Of a DNA stretch of 64,000 nt, positions 42,189 to 50,288 are shown one piece after another. Under the pieces are notes generated by a model. It ran no database searches. It saw nothing but the letters and a program-made list of their open reading frames with translations, and was not told the DNA's origin. The position numbers were made by a program, and so were the translations under genes. This DNA is from Streptomyces sp. LUP30 (GTDB lineage Bacteria > Actinomycetota > Actinomycetes > Streptomycetales > Streptomycetaceae): contig NZ_MJAJ01000021.1 of NCBI RefSeq assembly GCF_001746365.1, forward strand, positions 41,390 to 105,389, given 5' to 3'. Within the stretch, counting starts at the first letter, position 1. Each line of letters opens with the position of its first letter.

Positions 42189-42686
42189 TCAGAGCTGGCC
42201 GGACGCGGAGATGGTGATCTTCGCCGAGGTGTTGCCGCTGCTGGAGCCGAGCGCCTCGATCTTCTTGACGAGGGCCATGCTGTCTTCGTCGGCGACCTCG
42301 CCGAACACCACGTGCTTGCCGTCGAGCCAGCCGGTCACGACCGTGGTGATGAAGAACTGCGAGCCGTTGGAGTTCGGGCCCGCGTTGGCCATGGACAGCA
42401 GACCGGGACGGTCGTGCTTGAGCTGGAAGTTCTCGTCGGCGAACTTCTCGCCGTAGATGCTCTTGCCGCCGGTGCCGTTGCCCCGGGTGAAGTCGCCGCC
42501 CTGGAGCATGAACGCGGGGATGACCCGGTGGAAGGAGGAGCCGGCGTAGCCGTAGCCCTTCTCGCCGGTGGCCAGGGCGCGGAAGTTCTCCGCCGTCTTG
42601 GGAACGACGTCCTCGAAGAGGTTGAAGTTGATGCGGCCCGCGGGCTGGTCGTTGATGGTGATGTCGAAGTAAACCTTGATCGTCAT
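42189..42686 (-). CDS. Cyclophilin-type peptidyl-prolyl isomerase
   Basis: A 165-residue cytoplasmic cyclophilin. Motifs: VYFDITINDQPAGRINFNLF, KTAENFRALATGEKG, SSFHRVIPAFMLQGGDFTRG (with the catalytic arginine in FHRVI), NGSQFFITT and WLDGKHVVFGEV. All core active-site residues are visible (R, F, M, Q, F, W, H). The length is that of a minimal cyclophilin. It speeds proline isomerisation during protein folding. ATG at 42686 is preceded by AGAGGT. It stands between icmF and the ligase gene, all on the minus strand. Confidence 0.96.
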   Translation of the reverse strand: MTIKVYFDITINDQPAGRINFNLFEDVVPKTAENFRALATGEKGYGYAGSSFHRVIPAFMLQGGDFTRGNGTGGKSIYGEKFADENFQLKHDRPGLLSMANAGPNSNGSQFFITTVVTGWLDGKHVVFGEVADEDSMALVKKIEALGSSSGNTSAKITISASGQL

Positions 42687-42827
42687 ACCTCTATCCTGCA
42701 CGGTCCCCTCCGTGCTGTCGCACCGCGGGGTCCCGTGTCGCCGGCCGGCGGCCCCGCGGGCGCCCCGCCCCCGCGACGCCGGGCGGACCGCAGACCTCGC
42801 TGATCTGCGCAGACACCGCACGCACGG

Positions 42828-44306
42828 TCAGTCGACCGGCCAGGTGTGCGCCGGGGCGTTCAGGTGCATGTAGTCGATGTACTGCCGTGTCATCCGCCGC
42901 AGCGCCTCGTGCCGGCCGGCGTGGGCGGCGGCGGTGATGCGGTGGAACGTCTCCTTCTGCCAGACGGCCCCGTTGCGGCCGGTGACACAGCGCTGCTCGA
43001 TGATGCCGAGCAGCGGCTCCCGCCAGGCCGCGTCCATGCCGGAGCGCTCCAGGCCCCGATGGGCCAGCGGCAGCAGACGCCGCAGGACGAGCTCTGGCAC
43101 CGGGACCTCGCCCATCCCGGGCCAGTACAGCCGGGCCTCGATGCCGTGCCGGGCCGCCGTGTGCAGATTGTCCTCGGCGGCCTGGAAGGACATGCGTGAC
43201 CACACCGGCCGCTCCTCCTCCACCAGGGCGCGGGTGATCCCGTAGTAGAAAGCGCCGTTGGCCAGGGTGTCGGCGACGGTCGGGCCGGCCGGCAGACAGC
43301 GGTTCTCCACCCTCACGTGCGGCCGGTCGTTCGCGACGGCGTACACCGGGCGGTTCCAGCGGTAGATCGTTCCGTTGTGCAGGGTCAGCTCGGCGAGTTC
43401 GGGAACGTCCCCCGCGGCCAGCGTCTCGCGCGGATCCTGCTCGTCGCACAGGGGAAGCAACGCCGGGAAGTAGCGCAGGTTCTCCTCGAAGAGATCGAAG
43501 ACGCTGGTGATCCACCGCTCTCCGAACCACACCCGCGGGCGTACGCCCTGCACCTTGATCTCCTGCGGGCGGGTGTCGGTGGCCTGCTCGAACAACGGGA
43601 TCCGGGTCTCGTGCCACAGCTCCCGGCCGAACAGGAAGGGCGAGTTCGCCGCCAGCGCGACCTGGACGCCGGCGACCGCCTGCGCCGCGTTCCAGTACGG
43701 GGCGAACTCGTCGGGGGAGACCTGGAGATGGAACTGGGTGCTGGTGCAGGCGGCCTCGGGAGTGATCGTGTCCGCATAGGTGCGCAGACGGTCCACGCCG
43801 TCCAGCTCGATGCGCAGGTCCTCGCCCCGCGCGGCGAAGACCTGGTCGTTGAGCAGCCGGTAGCGGGCGTTCTCCGACAGCGCCCCCTCGCCGACGTCCT
43901 GCTGCCGCAGGGTGGGCAGGATCCCGACCATGATCAGATGCGTGCCGACCGAGCCGGCGCGCTCCTCGGCGTGATTGAGCGCGGCACGGATCTCGGACTC
44001 CCAGGCGTCCGGTCCGCCCTGGGTCAGACGCCGGGGCGGGACGTTGATCTCCAGGTTGAAACGGCCCAGCTCGGTGGACCAGGCGGGATCCGCGATCGCC
44101 TCCAGGACGTCGTTGTTGCGCATCGCCGGCTCGCCCTCGTCGTCGACGAGGTTCAGCTCTATCTCCAGGCCCACCTGCGGCCGCTCGGACTCGAACCGCG
44201 ACTCGCGCAGCATCTGCGCGAACACGTCGAGGTTCTCCTGCATCTTGATCCGGTACCGGCGGCGGTCCTCGCGGGTGAAGACCAGCGCCGGGACATCTCG
44301 TCCCAT
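42828..44306 (-). CDS. GCS2-family glutamate-cysteine ligase-like enzyme
   Basis: A 492-residue enzyme of the carboxylate-amine ligase fold. Motifs include PQVGLEIELNLVDDEGEPAM (metal and glutamate binding), GRFNLEINVPP, STQFHLQVSPDEF and VRVENRCLPAGPTVADTLA. These match the GCS2 type that joins glutamate to cysteine or another amine using ATP. Actinomycetes use mycothiol in place of glutathione, so the product may serve ergothioneine-like synthesis or another thiol; EgtA homologues are usually shorter. Actual product unknown. The ATG follows GGGAGGGCCG. No ergothioneine genes are adjacent. Confidence 0.88.
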   Translation of the reverse strand: MGRDVPALVFTREDRRRYRIKMQENLDVFAQMLRESRFESERPQVGLEIELNLVDDEGEPAMRNNDVLEAIADPAWSTELGRFNLEINVPPRRLTQGGPDAWESEIRAALNHAEERAGSVGTHLIMVGILPTLRQQDVGEGALSENARYRLLNDQVFAARGEDLRIELDGVDRLRTYADTITPEAACTSTQFHLQVSPDEFAPYWNAAQAVAGVQVALAANSPFLFGRELWHETRIPLFEQATDTRPQEIKVQGVRPRVWFGERWITSVFDLFEENLRYFPALLPLCDEQDPRETLAAGDVPELAELTLHNGTIYRWNRPVYAVANDRPHVRVENRCLPAGPTVADTLANGAFYYGITRALVEEERPVWSRMSFQAAEDNLHTAARHGIEARLYWPGMGEVPVPELVLRRLLPLAHRGLERSGMDAAWREPLLGIIEQRCVTGRNGAVWQKETFHRITAAAHAGRHEALRRMTRQYIDYMHLNAPAHTWPVD

Positions 44307-44441
44307 CGGCCCTCCCGGCTCGCCCGGTGGCGGACGCCCTGTGCCTCCAGCGTCGCACCACGGGCATCCCGGCACCACGCGGGACGACGGCCCACGCCCG
44401 GGGCACGCGGGCGGTCGTCGGGGCCTCCCGGTCGGGGCGTC

Positions 44442-45458
44442 TCAGCCGGGACCGGACGGCGGGCCGGTCAGGCGCCGCAGCCTGCGGTCGGCGTCCCGGG
44501 CCTCCCGCTCGGCTCGGGTCACGGCCTCCGCGGCCGCCCGGCAGTGTTCGTCGGCCTTCCGGCGCTCCTGCTCCGTGCGACGGAGGTCCTCCTCTCTCGC
44601 GCGCAGGTCCTGCTCCGCCCGGTGCAGCCGCCGCTGGGCTTCGGTCTGCTGCCGACCCGCCTGATCGTGGCGGTCCTGGGCGTGCCGCAGGTTCCCCTCG
44701 GCGTCCGCGTGCGCCGCCCGCAGATCGCCGAGCCGACGGCCGGCGGCCTCGGCCGCCCGGCGGGCCTCGTCCTCCTGTTCCTGCCGAAGACGGCGCCGCT
44801 CGGCGATCTCGTCCTTCGCCCGCGACGCCTGCGAGGACCGCGAAACCTGCGAGGACCGCGACGCCTGCGGTGGCCGAGATGACCGGGACGGCTTCGGCTG
44901 CCGCGGCGCAGCCGCCGTCCCGGCGTGTCCACCGGGCGTCGCGCCTGCGGTGGAGGGAAAGTCCGAGGGCGGCCTCAGGGCGCTCTCCAGGCGGCCCGTG
45001 GCCCACCGGTCGGCCGCGTCCTGATCGGCGAGCACGGCGCGCAGGGTCGTCTCGACGTCCTGCCGAGCCGCGTCCGAGAGCCGGTGCCCGGCCTCGCCTG
45101 CCAGCTCGGCAGCCTGCCGGGACAGCGCGGAGACGATGCTCCGGCGCTGCGCGGACAACTCCTTGATCCCCTCGGCGTCCAGATTCCCGTAGGCCTCGCG
45201 CAGCGCCCGCCCCAGTTCCAGGAACCGCCGGCTCTCCTGCTCCCTCCTGCGCAGCAGCAGGTTCGCCGCCCAGGCCGCGAGGGTGGGGCGGCGGGCGGCG
45301 TGGATCCGACGGGCGTCCTGCGGACGTCCGTCGGTCCTGGCCGCGGCTGCCAGTCGCTCGCGAAGGGGGACGAAGTCGGTCGGCGGCGTGGCGTAGAGCT
45401 CGTCGAGGACCTCCTCCACGTCATGCGTCTCGCCGGGCCGCACTCCCTTGCGCACCAT
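44442..45458 (-). CDS. Coiled-coil protein of unknown function
   Basis: A 338-residue protein. The N-terminal half (VEEVLDELYATPPTDFVPLR, then RRPTLAAWAANLLLRRREQE) is helical and looks like a conserved actinobacterial domain. A Ser/Arg/Gln-rich linker with a three-unit repeat (about residues 195-212) leads into a long coiled coil from KDEIAERRRLRQEQEDEAR to the end, dense in Arg, Glu, Ala and Gln. No signal or membrane segment is seen. The role may be structural. ATG 45458 is used, with GGAAGC ten bases upstream. Confidence 0.8.
   Translation of the reverse strand: MVRKGVRPGETHDVEEVLDELYATPPTDFVPLRERLAAAARTDGRPQDARRIHAARRPTLAAWAANLLLRRREQESRRFLELGRALREAYGNLDAEGIKELSAQRRSIVSALSRQAAELAGEAGHRLSDAARQDVETTLRAVLADQDAADRWATGRLESALRPPSDFPSTAGATPGGHAGTAAAPRQPKPSRSSRPPQASRSSQVSRSSQASRAKDEIAERRRLRQEQEDEARRAAEAAGRRLGDLRAAHADAEGNLRHAQDRHDQAGRQQTEAQRRLHRAEQDLRAREEDLRRTEQERRKADEHCRAAAEAVTRAEREARDADRRLRRLTGPPSGPG
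44822..44875. repeat. Three tandem 18-nt units inside the coiled-coil gene
   Basis: Units start at 44822, 44840 and 44858, differing by a few bases (the core is CTGCGAGGACC). They encode the repeated SRSSQ-type hexapeptides of the linker. A tandem array of this kind may vary in copy number between strains. Confidence 0.7.
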
Positions 45459-45664
45459 GATCGCCAGCTTCCACCCGCCCGGACCGCCCCGCACCTCGGG
45501 CCCCCCGGCAGTCCGCGGCGCCTCGCCGGGACCGCCTTCCGGGGCGCGGGGCGCGGCCGGCGGCCGCGCGGGGGCGTCCCCCGTGAGAAGGGGGGTGCGG
45601 CGGGCACTCTTTACTCGCCGAATGCAGGAGCGGCGGCGGATCCCCGATGCGGAGGAGCACGACC

Positions 45665-46177
45665 ATGGTGGACACGGACCCGTTCATCGACCGGCTGAAC
45701 CCCGACATGTGCGTGGTGACGGCCGCCGCGGGCGGCGAGCGGGCGGGCTGTCTCGTGGGGTTCGCCTCCCAGTGCTCGATGCGACCGGTGCGGTTCGTGG
45801 TGTGGCTGTCCAAGGTGAACCGGACCTACGAGGTGGCCCGTCAGGCCCAGTTCCTCGCCGTACATCTGCTGACATCCCGTCAGCTCCGGCTGGCCGCCCT
45901 GTTCGGCGGGGAGACCGGTGACGAGGTGGACAAGTTCGCGCACACCCGATGGACGGAGGAGCACGGCGGGGCCGTCGTGCTGCCGGACGCGTGCGCGTGG
46001 CTGGTCGGCAGGATCGAGCAGCGGGTGGACGGTGGCGATCACGTCGGCTTCGTCCTGGCCCCGGTGCAGGTCGGCGGACAGGAGCCTCACGCGGACGCGT
46101 CGGAGGCGCCGGACGACGCGGCGTTGCTGCGGCTCGCCGACGCCGTCACGATCGAACCGGGCCATCCCGTGGACTGA
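45665..46177 (+). CDS. Flavin reductase-like domain protein
   Basis: A 170-residue FMN-binding split-barrel protein. It starts MVDTDPFIDRLNPDMCVVTA and includes AGCLVGFASQCSMRPVRFVV, WLSKVNRTYEVARQAQFLAV and FGGETGDEVDKFAHTRWTEE, the pattern of flavin-reductase-like proteins that bind FMN or F420. It may reduce flavin for a partner oxygenase, but none is adjacent. GGAGGAGCACGACC precedes the ATG. It is divergent from the coiled-coil protein gene and 108 bp before the DHA2 exporter gene in the same direction. Confidence 0.88.
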   Translation: MVDTDPFIDRLNPDMCVVTAAAGGERAGCLVGFASQCSMRPVRFVVWLSKVNRTYEVARQAQFLAVHLLTSRQLRLAALFGGETGDEVDKFAHTRWTEEHGGAVVLPDACAWLVGRIEQRVDGGDHVGFVLAPVQVGGQEPHADASEAPDDAALLRLADAVTIEPGHPVD

Positions 46178-46285
46178 CCGGGGCGACCGGGGGGGGCGAC
46201 TTGGCTGACCTGGGACGACGTCCTCCCGCGCCCGGCCCGCCGCTCACCGCATGCGTCGTCATCCGAGCGGGAGCAGACTGAGTGG

Positions 46286-47899
46286 ATGACTGGCATGTAC
46301 ACCAAGCAGCAGACGGGCGACCGGCCCGCGGGCCGGGGTGCTCCTTCGCAGTCAGTGGCGCTCGCGGCCATGATGTTCGCGGTGGCGATGACGTTCATCG
46401 ACCAGACCATCGTGGCGATCGCGACGCCGGACATCGTCCACGAACTCGGTCTCTCCGCCTCCGGCATGCAGTGGGTCGTCAACGCCTACCTGCTGTCCCT
46501 GGCCGCGTTCTTCGCGCTCGGGGGACGCCTGGCCGACCTGCTCGGTCCCCGGCGCGTCGTGGTGGCGGGCACCGTGGTGTTCGTGGTCTCGTCGGTGCTG
46601 TGCGGCTGCGTCCCCCGGGGCGACTTCGCGCTGAGCTGGCTCATCGTCTTCCGCGCGACCCAGGGGCTGGGCGCCGCCCTGCTCTTCCCCGCCGCGCTGG
46701 CGGTGGTCGTCGCGGTCTTCCCGGTGGAGCGGCGCGGACGGGCGCTGGCCCTGTTCTTCGGCGTCACCGGGGCGCTGACGGCCATCGGGCCGCTGCTCGG
46801 CGGCTGGCTCACCGACTGGACCTGGCGGGCGATCTTCTGGGTCAACGTCCCCGTGGCCGTCGTCGCGCTGATCCTGACCGCACTCGCCCATGTGTCCGAC
46901 CGCCGCCGTGACGAACCCCTGGACGTGCCCGGCGCCGCGCTCATCGCGCTCGGCATGGGCGCGAGCGTGCTGGGCTTCCAGCAGGCGTCGGCGTGGGGAT
47001 GGGACAGCCCGTTCACCTGGATCTGCATCGTGGGCGGTATCGGCGTGCTGTGGCTGTTCTGCCGCTACGAACTGCGCACGGCGCATCCGCTGGTCAAGCT
47101 CGCGGTCTTCCGCGACCGCGCCTTCGTGGTGGACGGGCTCGTGCTGTTCTTCGCGATGCTCGCGTTCGTCCCGCTGTTCTTCTTCGCCTCCGTCTACGCC
47201 CAGGTGTCCCTGAGCGCCTCGCCCAACCAGGCCGCCCTGTACCTGCTGTACTTCTTCGTGGGCTTCGCGCTCGCCTCGCAGTGGGGCGGGCGGATCCTCG
47301 ACAAACGCGGCGCCAGGCCGACGATGAAACTGGGCTGCCTGGTGGGCGCCGTCGGCTTCGCGCTCTGGGCCGGGAAGCTGACCGACCTGTCCATGCACGA
47401 CCAGTGGCCCTATGCGGCCCTGGCGGGGGCCGGGATCGGCTTCATCCTCGCGCCCGCCTCCACGGACGCCGTCAACCGGGCGATCGACGCCTCCTACGGG
47501 GAGGTCACCGGCATCACCCAGACCATCCGCAACTACGCGGCCAGCGTGGGACTGGCCCTGTTCGGCACACTGTTGACCCACTCCATGACCGACAACGTCA
47601 GGAACACGCTCGAGTCGCACGGGGTGCCGTCGTCGGCGGCGGGCGACGCGGCGAGGAACGTCGCGGAGACGGTGACCGGCAGCGGCGACAACCGGCAGCT
47701 GACCGGGGACGGCGCGGTCGCGCGGACGGTGCGGGAGTCGATGTCCGCGATCCGCATGGACTTCGCCGAGGCCAACCAGTGGGTGTTCTACGCCATGGCC
47801 GTCGCCCTGGGCGTCGGCTACCTGTGCGCGCTCCGGCATCCCGGCGGCAGGGGGATCGCCACCGACGAGGCGCAGCAGGAGGAGCCCGCGCGTGGCTGA
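46286..47899 (+). CDS. MFS exporter, DHA2 family (second)
   Basis: A 537-residue 14-span transporter. FIDQTIVAIATPDIVHELGL (motif D1), GGRLADLLGPRRVVV (motif A), RATQGLGAALLFPAALAVVV (motif B) and WRAIFWVNVPVAV are clear. A longer soluble loop (about residues 440-495) precedes the last span, rich in Asp and Ser. It probably exports a drug-like compound or metabolite. The ATG has only a distant GGGAG. Distinct from the exporter at 17956 in sequence. Confidence 0.93.
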   Translation: MTGMYTKQQTGDRPAGRGAPSQSVALAAMMFAVAMTFIDQTIVAIATPDIVHELGLSASGMQWVVNAYLLSLAAFFALGGRLADLLGPRRVVVAGTVVFVVSSVLCGCVPRGDFALSWLIVFRATQGLGAALLFPAALAVVVAVFPVERRGRALALFFGVTGALTAIGPLLGGWLTDWTWRAIFWVNVPVAVVALILTALAHVSDRRRDEPLDVPGAALIALGMGASVLGFQQASAWGWDSPFTWICIVGGIGVLWLFCRYELRTAHPLVKLAVFRDRAFVVDGLVLFFAMLAFVPLFFFASVYAQVSLSASPNQAALYLLYFFVGFALASQWGGRILDKRGARPTMKLGCLVGAVGFALWAGKLTDLSMHDQWPYAALAGAGIGFILAPASTDAVNRAIDASYGEVTGITQTIRNYAASVGLALFGTLLTHSMTDNVRNTLESHGVPSSAAGDAARNVAETVTGSGDNRQLTGDGAVARTVRESMSAIRMDFAEANQWVFYAMAVALGVGYLCALRHPGGRGIATDEAQQEEPARG

Positions 47900-47930
47900 G
47901 GGCAAGAGCCCGGCCGGTCGGCCGGTGGGC

Positions 47931-47949
47931 CGCACACGGCGAGTGTGCG
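47931..47949 (+). terminator. Probable terminator of the second DHA2 gene
   Basis: CGCACAC and GTGTGCG (7-bp arms) with a 5-base loop, 31 bases after the stop. Confidence 0.5.
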
Positions 47950-48007
47950 CGCCCCGGTCCTGGCGCCGGGCCGGGGAAGCGTGAACGCCGCCGCCCCGGC
48001 CCGTGCG

Positions 48008-48097
48008 TCAGCGGCTGCGCAGGGCGCTGGTGGTGAAGAATCCCGTGGCTGCGGCGCTGACCAGAGCGCAGACGGCCAGGAGGGCGGTACGTCGCAT
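48008..48097 (-). CDS. Possible 29-residue membrane peptide
   Basis: MRRTALLAVCALVSAAATGF followed by FTTSALRSR: a short basic start, one hydrophobic helix and a basic end. AAAGG lies eight bases before the ATG, and codon bias at the third base is strongly GC. It could be a small membrane peptide or the remains of a signal sequence. It is too short for a confident call. Confidence 0.4.
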   Translation of the reverse strand: MRRTALLAVCALVSAAATGFFTTSALRSR

Positions 48098-48303
48098 CGA
48101 AGGGCCTTTCCGGTGATGGCGAGTTGGGTTCTGCCCAACGCCGGTCGGCCCCCTGTCGGTTCGCCGGCGGACCGAAGCCACTCGTTCGGACGCGTCCAAG
48201 CGTGTGCGGGCACGCACCGGGCCGACGGCTCGGCGCACCGGCGATCAGGCGTCGGCGCCTGCCGGACACGGCTTCGCGCGCCCGGGCCCACCGCTCGCCC
48301 GGC

Positions 48304-49494
48304 TCACGCCCTCGCGGGCAACGGCCGCCGGAACAGGTAGGCGGCCGCGGCCGAGACGAGAAGGGCCATGCACGCGATGAACACCAGTCCGGCGCCCTCC
48401 AGGCCGAGCGGGCCCGTCAGCAGGCCCACGCCGATCACCGGCACCGAGATGCCCGCGTACGCCACCACGAAGAGCGCCGAGATCACCGCCGCCCGCCGCT
48501 CCGGAGGTGACGCCTCGGCCACGGCGGACAGCGCCGCACGGAACGCCAGCCCCTGCCCGGCCCCGCCGACGAGCGCGCTCGACACCACCAGCGGCAGCGA
48601 CTCCCAGCGCAGCGCACCCGCGAGCAACGCCAGCCCGGCCAGCAACGCGGCACAGCCCAGGGGCAGCGAACGCCGCACTCCGACCCGCCCGACGGCCGAC
48701 TGCCCGGCCGTCGAGGCGAAGAACGCCAGCGCCACGACCAGACCGCTGACGGCGTGGTTGCGCACGTCGAGCGACTCGGCGAGGAACGCGGGACTGACCG
48801 AGGTGAACACGCCGAACAGGGCGAACCCCACGAACGAGGCCGTCGCCGCCGGCCCGAACACCGCCCGCACCTGCGCGGGCAGGGCCGGCCGCTGCGGCCG
48901 TACGCTGCTCGCCGGCCTGCGGTCGCGCACCGTCTCCGGGAGGCGTGCCACGACGGCGGCCGAGCAGGCCACCAGGGTGAGGTGCACGGCGAACGGCAGG
49001 TACAGCGGCCAGGGTGCGTACTGCGCGAGCACTCCGGCGAGCAGCGGGCCGCAGCCCAGTCCGCCCATGTTGGCGGCCGTCGCCACGAGGGTGGCCCGGG
49101 AGGCCCCGCCCCGGGGAGCCAGGTCCATCACGTAGGCGGTGGCCGCCCCGGTGAACAGTCCGGCCGACAACCCCGACAGCAGCCGCCCCGCGTACAGCCA
49201 GCCCAGCCCGGTGGCGCACAGGAAGCAGACGGCGCTCGCCGCCGCGCAGCCCAGGCCCCACAGCAGCACCGTCCGACGGCCCACCGTGTCGGAGGCGTTG
49301 CCCGCCAGCAGCAGCACGCCGATGACGCCGAAGGCGTACACCGCGTACACGACGGTGACCGTCAGTTCGGAGAAGCCGAACTTGTCCTGATACAGGCCGT
49401 ACAGGGGCGTGGGCAAGGTCGTGCCGGCCATGCACACGGCGAACACCGCTCCGCCGAGCAGACAGGGGAGCCACCCTCGGCCGTCACGGTCCAT
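48304..49494 (-). CDS. MFS transporter, 12-span, unknown substrate
   Basis: A 396-residue major facilitator protein. The first span holds GTTLPTPLYGLYQDKFGFSE, and the motif A loop is LLAGNASDTVGRRTVLLWGL. TGAATAYVMDLAPRGGASRA follows motif B. The two six-span halves are joined by a cytoplasmic loop LPETVRDRRPASSVRPQRP. Close relatives are annotated as efflux pumps. ATG at 49494 with a weak upstream site. It is divergent from nothing close; the secreted protein gene lies 84 bp upstream in the same direction. Confidence 0.92.
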   Translation of the reverse strand: MDRDGRGWLPCLLGGAVFAVCMAGTTLPTPLYGLYQDKFGFSELTVTVVYAVYAFGVIGVLLLAGNASDTVGRRTVLLWGLGCAAASAVCFLCATGLGWLYAGRLLSGLSAGLFTGAATAYVMDLAPRGGASRATLVATAANMGGLGCGPLLAGVLAQYAPWPLYLPFAVHLTLVACSAAVVARLPETVRDRRPASSVRPQRPALPAQVRAVFGPAATASFVGFALFGVFTSVSPAFLAESLDVRNHAVSGLVVALAFFASTAGQSAVGRVGVRRSLPLGCAALLAGLALLAGALRWESLPLVVSSALVGGAGQGLAFRAALSAVAEASPPERRAAVISALFVVAYAGISVPVIGVGLLTGPLGLEGAGLVFIACMALLVSAAAAYLFRRPLPARA

Positions 49495-49578
49495 GCCGGC
49501 GACAGTAGTACCGCGACCGCGGCGAACGGGCCCGCGACGGCGGCGAGTCGTCGCGCCGGGCCATCGCCGGCGATCCGT

Positions 49579-50031
49579 TCAGCCGGCGTGGACCTTGCCG
49601 TGCTCGACGACGTAGTGCGCCGGCGCGGAGCAGCCCAGGGACGGGGTGAGCAGCAGGCTCACGCTGATCGGCGCGGGCTCGGTGCCGGCCGTCGAGAACC
49701 GGCAGACGGCGCCGCTGCCCGTCAGCGGGAACCAGAACCAGCCGTCCACGTCGCCGACGGTCACGCGGTCCGACTCCTTCCAGGCGCCGCCGGAGTGCGT
49801 GTACACCTGCATCCGCACCGACGCTGCGTAGGCGTCGCCGGTCGAGCGCAGGGGGGTGAGGGTGACCTTGTAGTCGGAGCCGAGGACGGACGAGGCGATC
49901 TGGCGCGTCTGCGGCGCCGCGCGCCGTGCGGTCGAAGCTCCGGCGTCGGCCGCGCCGAGGGTGCTCGCCGCCAGGGCGAGGAGGGCCGCGGTCGCCAGGA
50001 CGCCGCGGGTTCGGATGTGAGCGAGACTCAT
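49579..50031 (-). CDS. Small secreted protein, unknown function
   Basis: A 150-residue exported protein: signal peptide 1-29 (HIRTRGVLATAALLALAAST, cleavage near AGASTA), then a compact beta-rich domain with VTLTPLRSTGDAYAASVRMQ, RVTVGDVDGWFWFPLTGSG and two cysteines (VCRFS and LGCSAP). No family recognised. The ATG follows GGGGGAACCC. The domain's small size and single predicted disulphide fit an extracellular role. Confidence 0.8.
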   Translation of the reverse strand: MSLAHIRTRGVLATAALLALAASTLGAADAGASTARRAAPQTRQIASSVLGSDYKVTLTPLRSTGDAYAASVRMQVYTHSGGAWKESDRVTVGDVDGWFWFPLTGSGAVCRFSTAGTEPAPISVSLLLTPSLGCSAPAHYVVEHGKVHAG

Positions 50032-50288
50032 GGGTTCCCCCGTCGGAACGAGTCGGGACGGATGACGGCAATCATCCGCTTTCACTGACAAAGACACCCG
50101 AACTGCCTCACCGGTTGCACGGGATCGCACGGGCATGCCGGGATGTGACCCCCTCCATTGCACCGAGGGCGCAGGGCGGCCAGTCTCTGTCCTCGCACGT
50201 TTTTCCGAAGAACTGTTATCCGTCGCACCCGTGGAGATCCCCGATGCGACGGACAGCATCGCTCGGATTCGACGACAGGGAAGCTGCA

